64,000 nt of DNA from Streptomyces hydrogenans (GTDB lineage: Bacteria > Actinomycetota > Actinomycetes > Streptomycetales > Streptomycetaceae): the NCBI RefSeq assembly GCF_014656075.1, contig NZ_BNBS01000039.1, positions 1-64,000 of the forward strand. Direction: 5' to 3'. Positions 59,418-64,000 of this stretch are shown here, piece after piece. Both the position numbers and the translations under genes were made by a program. Under the pieces are notes generated by a model that worked only from the letters and a program-made list of their open reading frames with translations, ran no database searches and had not been told where the DNA came from. The stretch's first letter is position 1. Every line of letters starts with the position of its first letter.

Positions 59418-59489
59418 CTGTCCTAGGACTGCGAGCGCTTGAGTAGATAGTGCCCAGCAGTCCTAGGACTGTCAACAGTCCTAGGACTG
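59418..59489. promoter_or_regulatory. Three palindromic operators for the GntR/KorSA-like repressor
   Basis: CAGTCCTAGGACTG occurs exactly at 59458-59471 and 59476-59489, spaced 18 bases, and with one change (CTG start) at 59418-59431. The cluster sits between the divergent transfer operon and the GntR gene, as expected for a repressor controlling both. The next 33 bases lead to the GntR start. Confidence 0.85.
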
Positions 59490-59522
59490 TGTTTGACTTG
59501 TTTCCGTTGAAAGGGGTTCGAG

Positions 59523-60317
59523 ATGGCGCCCAAGTGGCGGGAGCTGGCAGACAAGCTGGCTGAGCAGATCCGGAGGGGTGAGTACGAGCCCGGTCAACGG
59601 TTGCCGCAGATCAGAGACTTGGTCGAGGCGGGAGAGGGCTCCAAGGCCACGGTTCACGCCGCCTACAAGGCGCTGGAGTCCGAAGGGCTGGTCACCTCTT
59701 CCCGCGGCCACGGCACCGTTGTCCGCGAACGTGTACCGCTCAAGCGGCTCGGCATCGCCCGGTACGACAAGGCCAAGTGGCGTGACGGCGACGAGGTCGC
59801 CTTCATCGCGGATCGCGTCGCCTCAGGTCGGGCGTACCGCCGGAACGAGCAGACTCAGACCGTCAGCCTTGTCGAGGCACCGTCAGTGGTGGCGTCAGCC
59901 CACGGCCTGGAGCCGGGCGCACCGGTCTACGCGCGGGCCCGACTCGTGAAGGAAGGTGACCAGCCGACGCACTCGCTGACCAGCTACTACCGCCCCGAAC
60001 ACGTCGAGGGCACCCGCTTGGTCGACCCGACTCCGGGGCCGGCGGGCAGGGGTGGTGGGTTCCGCGTTCTCTACGACGCTGGATACGAGATCGACCACAT
60101 GAAGGAATCCCTGTTCGCCCGTGTTCCGACGGCGGAGGAAGCGCGGATGCTCCAGCTTCCTCCTGGCGAAGCCGTCGTCGAGCTCCACCGCACGACGTAC
60201 ACGGCCGACGGCACCGTGGTCGAGTTCGCAATCGGGGTTCACGCGGCATCGCGCTTCGCGTGGGAGTACGACTTCAAGGTGCCCGACTCGGCACAGCCCC
60301 AGGAGGACCAGCAGTGA
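59523..60317 (+). CDS. GntR/UTRA transfer repressor (KorSA-like)
   Basis: The 264-aa regulator has an N-terminal GntR winged helix (GQRLPQIRDLVEAGEGSKAT then VHAAYKALESEGLV) and a C-terminal UTRA ligand domain (residues about 95-250, VDPTPGPAGRGGGFRVLYDA). pSAM2 KorSA is the same family and represses pra/transfer genes. Ribosome site AAAGGGG precedes ATG 59523. The three CAGTCCTAGGACTG sites upstream are its presumed targets. The next gene overlaps its stop as GTGA. Confidence 0.92.
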   Translation: MAPKWRELADKLAEQIRRGEYEPGQRLPQIRDLVEAGEGSKATVHAAYKALESEGLVTSSRGHGTVVRERVPLKRLGIARYDKAKWRDGDEVAFIADRVASGRAYRRNEQTQTVSLVEAPSVVASAHGLEPGAPVYARARLVKEGDQPTHSLTSYYRPEHVEGTRLVDPTPGPAGRGGGFRVLYDAGYEIDHMKESLFARVPTAEEARMLQLPPGEAVVELHRTTYTADGTVVEFAIGVHAASRFAWEYDFKVPDSAQPQEDQQ

Positions 60318-60997
60318 TCTCGACGCAGGACTGGGCAGACACACGACTCCTCTGGGAGTACCACCAGATGGGGCACGTCCCCCGGCCCTGCTCGGTGGCG
60401 ATCGGCCTCGGTAGCCACGACCTCGGCGTAGCCGACACCGCAGTCGACCTGTACCGGCGTGGCCTGGCTCCCCTTCTCGTCTTCACCGGAGCCACCAGCC
60501 CCACGACACGGGAGCGCATGCCCCGCGGCGAAGCCGTCCACTACCGTGAGCGGGCCCTCGAACTCGGCGTCCCGGCATCGGCCGTGCTCGTGGAACCGCG
60601 TGCTCGGAACACCGGGGAGAACATTCGGTTCTCGCGGGACCTGCTCTCCGAGGCCGGCGTCGAGGTGTCCTCCGTCCTACTGATCAGCAAGCCGTACGAG
60701 GAGCGCCGCGCTCACGCCACAGCCAAGAAGTTGTGGCCCGAGGTCGAGATCGTGAGCGCCTCAAGCCCGATGACGCTCCAGGAGTACGTCGACTCGATCG
60801 GTGACCCCCGCCTAGTGATCGACATGCTGGTAGGCGCCCTCCAGCGGCTCCTCATCTATCCGGAGCAGGGATTCATGACCAGCCAGCCCGTGCCGGCGGA
60901 GGTGACCGCGGCGTATGAGCGGCTGCGCGACGCCGGATTCACCAGCCGCCTTCTCCGCGACGAGCAGGGTCAGCCCCGCAGCCAGACCCGCCGGTGA
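60314..60997 (+). CDS. DUF218 (YdcF/SanA-like) protein
   Basis: The 227-aa protein has the DUF218 pattern: CSVAIGLGSHDLGVADTAVD, FTGATSPTTRERMPRGEAVH with the conserved Glu, VEPRARNTGENIRFSRDLL, and VLLISKPYEERRAHATAKKL. DUF218 includes ElyC and SanA, linked to envelope precursors, and YdcF, which binds SAM. There is no membrane helix. GTG 60314 follows AGGAGG and is coupled to the repressor gene. Such a gene with korSA on AICEs may be an accessory. Function unknown. Confidence 0.88.
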   Translation: MISTQDWADTRLLWEYHQMGHVPRPCSVAIGLGSHDLGVADTAVDLYRRGLAPLLVFTGATSPTTRERMPRGEAVHYRERALELGVPASAVLVEPRARNTGENIRFSRDLLSEAGVEVSSVLLISKPYEERRAHATAKKLWPEVEIVSASSPMTLQEYVDSIGDPRLVIDMLVGALQRLLIYPEQGFMTSQPVPAEVTAAYERLRDAGFTSRLLRDEQGQPRSQTRR

Positions 60998-61881
60998 CGA
61001 GCCACCGCGTAGACGGTCTCGACCTGTTCGGCGGTGAGACTTCCGGTGAGGGGCCCCAGCGCGGCTATCTCCCGCTCTTGGCAGACGCGGACCGCGCTCT
61101 GAGAGTTCGACTGGTACAGGGACCCCACACCCACGAAGACCAGCATGGGCTCGACTGACACGTCGAAGTCGCAGTACCGCTGAAGGGATCGCCGAACGAA
61201 GTCCGCCTCGGTCTTGCTCGCGGCGGCGTAGGGGCGAGGGGGACCCCCGTTGACCTTGACCATGGCGTCCCCCACCCAGACCGCAGCGCCGCGGTGGGTC
61301 TTGGTGTTGATCGCGAACACCCCGCCCGGCCCGATGAGCAAATGGTCGATGTCGCCGCCGTTGCCCTTCTGGATTCCGTGCAAGGCGTGCCAGCCGCAAC
61401 GGGATAAGCGAGCGAGCTCCCGCCCGACCTTCTTCTCACCCTTGAGTCCGGTGTAGAAGCTGTCCCACTCCGAAGGCTGCCTCAGCAGTTTCGAACGGAG
61501 TCTCTGCACAGCGGACGGCCCCCGCTCAGCCATGAGCCCGATGAGCCGAGCGCCTGGCGGGTTCCTGGCGAGATCTTCGCTGGGGGTGAGGGGAGGGAGG
61601 GATGCCGGCGGCGCCACGCGGTTGGGAGGCGGTGGTACCTGGCGGGGTGGAGCACCGACAGGCGAAGCCGAGGTTGCCGAACCTGCTGTGTCGACAGTGA
61701 GCCCGTCGCCAAGATGCGCCCGAAGCAGGAGCAGCGCTTCGTCCTGATACTGCCGCACCTTGATCGTCACGGCTTTGGTCGCGCGATCCGCCCAGGCCAC
61801 CGCAGTTCCGTTCGGGAGATTCACGTACAGCCGATCCCTGCCGTGCCGCTTCCACGACTTCACCGTGAGACCACTACTCAC
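60970..61881 (-). CDS. NERD domain protein
   Basis: The 303-aa protein has a variable N-terminal half, Pro-rich near residues 75-100, and a C-terminal NERD nuclease-related domain: GLKGEKKVGRELARLSRCGW, GNGGDIDHLLIGPGGVFAIN then TKTHRG. The Glu, Asp and Lys fit the restriction-endonuclease-like site (E...D-x-D/E-x-K, here DID...NTK). It could act in DNA processing or defence. It converges on the DUF218 gene with 28 bases overlap. GTG 61881 follows AGGGGGG; GTG 61911 is an alternative. Confidence 0.87.
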   Translation of the reverse strand: MSSGLTVKSWKRHGRDRLYVNLPNGTAVAWADRATKAVTIKVRQYQDEALLLLRAHLGDGLTVDTAGSATSASPVGAPPRQVPPPPNRVAPPASLPPLTPSEDLARNPPGARLIGLMAERGPSAVQRLRSKLLRQPSEWDSFYTGLKGEKKVGRELARLSRCGWHALHGIQKGNGGDIDHLLIGPGGVFAINTKTHRGAAVWVGDAMVKVNGGPPRPYAAASKTEADFVRRSLQRYCDFDVSVEPMLVFVGVGSLYQSNSQSAVRVCQEREIAALGPLTGSLTAEQVETVYAVARHRRVWLRG

Positions 61882-62247
61882 CCGTCGCCCCCCCTGCAGA
61901 CAGATCCCCACACCTATGGCAGCACCTACCGACTACGCCCACAAGAGCGCCCGTTCCGGGGGACCTGTTACAGGTTTCTCTACCTCATCAAGCACCCGGC
62001 TGCGCTCCGCTCCGCCGGGCGGGCTTCCCGGCTCCGCTCGGGGCGCCGCTCCTGCCTTCGGCCCGCTCCGCCCCCGCTGCGCCGACGCCCGCCCCTGCAA
62101 GACGGGATAAGCCCAAGAGCATGAGTCCGAGCCCCAACGGCTGCCGATTCCCCGAAGGTCACCGACATGCCTCCGGCGGGGGCGCTCAGGCTCCAGGATG
62201 GAAGGGGCCCGCGGGCGGGTGCCGGCCGGTGGGGTGTAGCGGTGGGG
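61882..62247. other. Non-coding GC-rich region at the element edge
   Basis: No gene is supported. 61995-62110 is dense in CGCTCCGC-like motifs and short inverted repeats (for example GGGCGGGCTTCCCGGCTCC). Such regions in Streptomyces elements can hold replication origins or the clt transfer locus, but no motif proves it here. Confidence 0.4.
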
Positions 62248-62399
62248 AACTCCCATCCCGCCTGCCGTCGACCCAGGCAGAGCCGAGCAGACACGGCACC
62301 GGGCGTCCAGGTCGTTCGTCCAGCGGGGCGCTCCACCTGGACGCCCGGCACCGCGCCTGCTCCACGGTGTGTGGGTCGACGGCAGACGGGATGGGAGTT
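62248..62399. repeat. 152-bp nested inverted repeat
   Basis: Outer arms of 28 bases (62248-62275, 62372-62399) match with one mismatch. Inside them GAGCAG/CTGCTC pairs, and an inner 14-base perfect pair lies at 62299-62312 and 62335-62348 around a 22-base loop. Transcribed or single-stranded, the whole unit would fold into one rod. GGGG flanks both ends. It may be a MITE, a single-strand origin or a structured RNA. The remaining bases to 62526 hold only the ribosome site of the next gene. Confidence 0.85.
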
Positions 62400-62526
62400 G
62401 GGGTGAGTGGTGGGTGAATCTGGGCATCCCACCGTCAACTTGCAGTCGAAGCAGTAGGGTTCCTGGCAACGCGATGGGCTGCCAGAGCCATTTAGAGCAG
62501 CACTAGACAACAGGAGGGAGCCGATC

Positions 62527-62901
62527 ATGCAGTGTCCCTTTTGTACGGCTCCCACCAGTGTGCTTGCTATTGAAGAGAACAGCGATGGCTGTTCGATCCG
62601 GCGGCGCCGGCTGTGCTCAGGCTGCGCCCGGACCTTCACAACCGTGGAAACCGCCTCGCTCCAGGCCAACCCCCTACGGGGCCTTCTAACTCCGTTTTCT
62701 CGCTGCGCCGTAATCACAAAGGTACGTACTGCGGCACAGAGGCAGCCTGAGGTGGAAGATGCCGCCGCGCGCCGGTCTAGAGCGAGGAAGCCGTCCCCAG
62801 GGTCCGGATCTCCACTCCGTCTTCCCTCGCGTCGAAGCTCAGAGTCCGATGTGAATGGCCATGAGCCGTTCACGCTGTTCTCTGCTTCGGGCCGGGGTTG
62901 A
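62527..62901 (+). CDS. Truncated NrdR-like zinc-ribbon protein
   Basis: The 124-aa frame begins MQCPFCTAPTSVLAIEENSD and continues GCSIRRRRLCSGCARTFTTV then ETASL, the zinc-ribbon signature of NrdR, the repressor of ribonucleotide reductase genes. TPFSRCAVITKVRTAAQ resembles the first part of the ATP-cone, but homology stops near residue 80 and the rest is low-complexity. True NrdR has a full ATP-cone of about 90 residues. CAGGAGGGAG precedes the start. It may be a degraded gene or a mini-regulator. Confidence 0.65.
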   Translation: MQCPFCTAPTSVLAIEENSDGCSIRRRRLCSGCARTFTTVETASLQANPLRGLLTPFSRCAVITKVRTAAQRQPEVEDAAARRSRARKPSPGSGSPLRLPSRRSSESDVNGHEPFTLFSASGRG

Positions 62902-62987
62902 GCCAGCTCTGTAGATCTAACCTGCCGAAATCATCGAAACCAAGGAGCGCGGTGCGCGGTCCGGCCCTTTAGCGCACCCACGCCTTT

Positions 62988-63116
62988 ATGTGGTCGTTGA
63001 TGCGTGATCTGTTCGTCAACCTTCTAAGCGGTGCACTTGTCGGCCTGGCCGGCCTGTCAGTTCGGCACCTCCGGCGCCGATATCTCCAGCGCCGCACAGG
63101 AGCATCCGGGCAGTAA
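62988..63116 (+). CDS. Possible small membrane peptide (42 aa)
   Basis: ATG 62988 opens a 42-codon frame with one hydrophobic segment (LFVNLLSGALVGLAGLSV) and a basic C-terminus (RHLRRRYLQRRTG). There is no clear ribosome site. The hydrophobic-then-basic pattern is suggestive of a small membrane protein or toxin, but the evidence is weak. Confidence 0.3.
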   Translation: MWSLMRDLFVNLLSGALVGLAGLSVRHLRRRYLQRRTGASGQ

Positions 63117-63155
63117 CCTCTAAGCAGCCGGTCTCCTAGCGTTTGCTGGGGCGTA

Positions 63156-63210
63156 GTGTTCCCCGTGTTATATCCTTGCCAGATCCACGCAGGGAATCAC
63201 GGGGAAACAC
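63156..63210 (-). terminator. Hairpin downstream of the S-4TM gene
   Basis: GTGTTCCCCGTG (63156-63167) and CACGGGGAAACAC (63198-63210) pair with one bulged base around a 30-base loop. It lies 44 bases past the S-4TM stop on the minus strand. Confidence 0.45.
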
Positions 63211-63253
63211 GTCGCCTACATTTATCATTCGACATGACGCTCGCCGATCGAAC

Positions 63254-64000
63254 TCAGGTGGCCAATCGTAGAGCCCAGAGCCTATTCATGTCTTCCTTGT
63301 GCCGCTCATACAGCCAAGTTGGAGTGGGCGGCGCCCCCGAGGTAGCGACACAGTAGTCTCCGTATGCCAACAGGAGAGCTCCGACGCGATTTGCCCTCAG
63401 GTCCTCCTCTGTACAATCAGAAAGCGCTTCCAGTCGTCGATCTAGTAGCTCACTCTTCGTTGCCGCCGAACGCCACGCACTCACTTCTGACCATTGAGTG
63501 AAGGCAACTCCGGAGGCCAGGGAAACAACTATCAGGCGGGCCAGAATGAGATTCTGCTCCCCGGAGGCGAGAGGGATTGCGACGAGCGTTGCAGAAATTG
63601 CAACCACTACGAAGCCCCAGAGGACCTTTCCATAGTAGTCTGCAGCTTCCTTGTAGATCATTTTATTCCAGAACGCATTCTCCTGAAGATGGTCGCACAA
63701 GCGCCGCATTCCAACGGGTGCATCGCTCGCGAAATAATCATTCCCTACTGGCTCGGGATTCTCTCGCCCCTGACGAGGGGATACGCGACTAAGCCAGTTA
63801 TTCAGATCGACGCGCTCCTCGGTCGCCCCTAGAGCGTCTAGAAGCAGGCCCCTTGTCCGCCCTTCCTCGCCCTCGCTATGGCGATTTGCCGCACTGCGGC
63901 GAACCGACCACGCATAGACCTGCAGCCCGAGAGCTAGAAGCGCTGGAACATAGGTATAAGAGTTCGCTATAAAGATAGACAGGCCACTAAGGAGAAATGT
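63254..64000 (-). CDS. S-4TM family putative pore-forming effector (5' end outside window)
   Basis: The frame stays open from the stop at 63254 to the window edge (249 codons), so the N-terminus is missing; the ATG at 63709 is internal. Two helix pairs are visible: LSIFIANSYTYVPALLALGL near the start and LWGFVVVAISATLVAIPLAS with LARLIVVSLASGVAFTQW later. NWLSRV before the second pair and the tail GAPPTPTWLYERHKEDMN match the S-4TM family as I know it, in which four helices are predicted to form a pore. S-4TM effectors occur beside nucleotidyltransferase (SMODS/CD-NTase) genes in CBASS-like immunity. Low GC suggests recent acquisition. Confidence 0.75.
   Translation of the reverse strand, partial: TFLLSGLSIFIANSYTYVPALLALGLQVYAWSVRRSAANRHSEGEEGRTRGLLLDALGATEERVDLNNWLSRVSPRQGRENPEPVGNDYFASDAPVGMRRLCDHLQENAFWNKMIYKEAADYYGKVLWGFVVVAISATLVAIPLASGEQNLILARLIVVSLASGVAFTQWSEVSAWRSAATKSELLDRRLEALSDCTEEDLRANRVGALLLAYGDYCVATSGAPPTPTWLYERHKEDMNRLWALRLAT

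Larger units (their letters stand above)
52196..61911. mobile_element. Integrative and conjugative element (AICE, pSAM2-like)
   Basis: The block has the full AICE set: tyrosine integrase, excisionase, rolling-circle Rep, spread proteins, FtsK-like translocase and a GntR repressor facing the transfer operon. Order and orientation follow pSAM2. The coordinates are the outermost recognised genes. No tRNA gene or att repeat was found near gpmA, and the right end is probably beyond 62 kb, so the 62-64 kb region may be cargo of the same element. Confidence 0.85.

Noticed and set aside
62760..62901. Frameshifted remainder of the NrdR ATP-cone
   Set aside because: I read the other two frames and saw no ELDEVAYLRFASVYR-like sequence, so a simple frameshift does not restore NrdR.
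63709..63711. ATG 63709 as the true start of the S-4TM gene
   Set aside because: The same frame continues upstream to the window edge without a stop and encodes the first hydrophobic pair and the NWLSRV motif, so this Met is internal.
63156..63832. Plus-strand frames opposite the S-4TM gene
   Set aside because: They have no recognisable motif or ribosome site, and the minus-strand frame explains the region.

Overview
The window is high-GC actinobacterial DNA and almost certainly Streptomyces. It carries both mycothiol biosynthesis genes mshA and mshD, the WhiG anti-sigma factor RsiG, nickel-responsive Nur, GlnR, and a pSAM2-type integrative element. Gene order from about 1 to 52 kb resembles, from memory, the S. 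coelicolor SCO4144-SCO4209 core region. No rRNA, tRNA or CRISPR array was recognised.

Layout. 1-6.6 kb (minus strand): CHAD protein (cut by the window edge), polyphosphate kinase, a GntR-controlled ABC operon, mshD. 6.6-8.4 kb: an orphan TnpB-like protein. 8.6-12 kb: secreted 5'-nucleotidase, phosphatidylinositol phospholipase C, DinB protein. 12-17.5 kb (minus): CssRS-type two-component system with its HtrA protease, a LacI regulator, glnR. 17.7-22.6 kb (plus): hydrolase, MoaD-like protein, membrane protein, LmeA-like protein, then a cysteine-rich leader peptide ahead of a thiosulfate sulfurtransferase and DUF1416. 22.8-24.5 kb: a second orphan TnpB-like protein. 24.5-32.8 kb: three tandem paralogous membrane-anchored proteins, nitrobindin, nur, ygfZ, dtd, rsiG, Eis-like acetyltransferase. 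32.8-42.6 kb: regulators paired with exporters, then a two-component system that shares a promoter motif with a neighbouring esterase. 42.6-52.1 kb: HbhA-like protein, PP2C phosphatase, NlpC/P60 hydrolase, methyltransferase, mshA, ybjN, an MFS transporter and gpmA.

52.2-about 62 kb is an actinomycete integrative and conjugative element (AICE). On the minus strand it has an L7/L12-like protein, integrase, excisionase, rolling-circle Rep, zinc-ribbon protein, a GGDEF diguanylate cyclase, spread/transfer proteins and an FtsK-like translocase. A divergent GntR/UTRA repressor follows, with three copies of a 14-bp palindrome between it and the transfer operon. DUF218 and NERD proteins are accessory genes. 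The attachment sites were not found, so the boundaries are inferred.

62-64 kb is lower in GC and looks acquired. It holds a 152-bp nested inverted repeat, a truncated NrdR-like protein and, running off the window, an S-4TM pore-forming effector, a family linked to nucleotide-signalling defence. The most interesting signals are this edge, the GGDEF enzyme on a mobile element in a host that uses c-di-GMP to control RsiG, the two TnpB relatives with an altered RuvC-III motif, and several unreported-looking operators.
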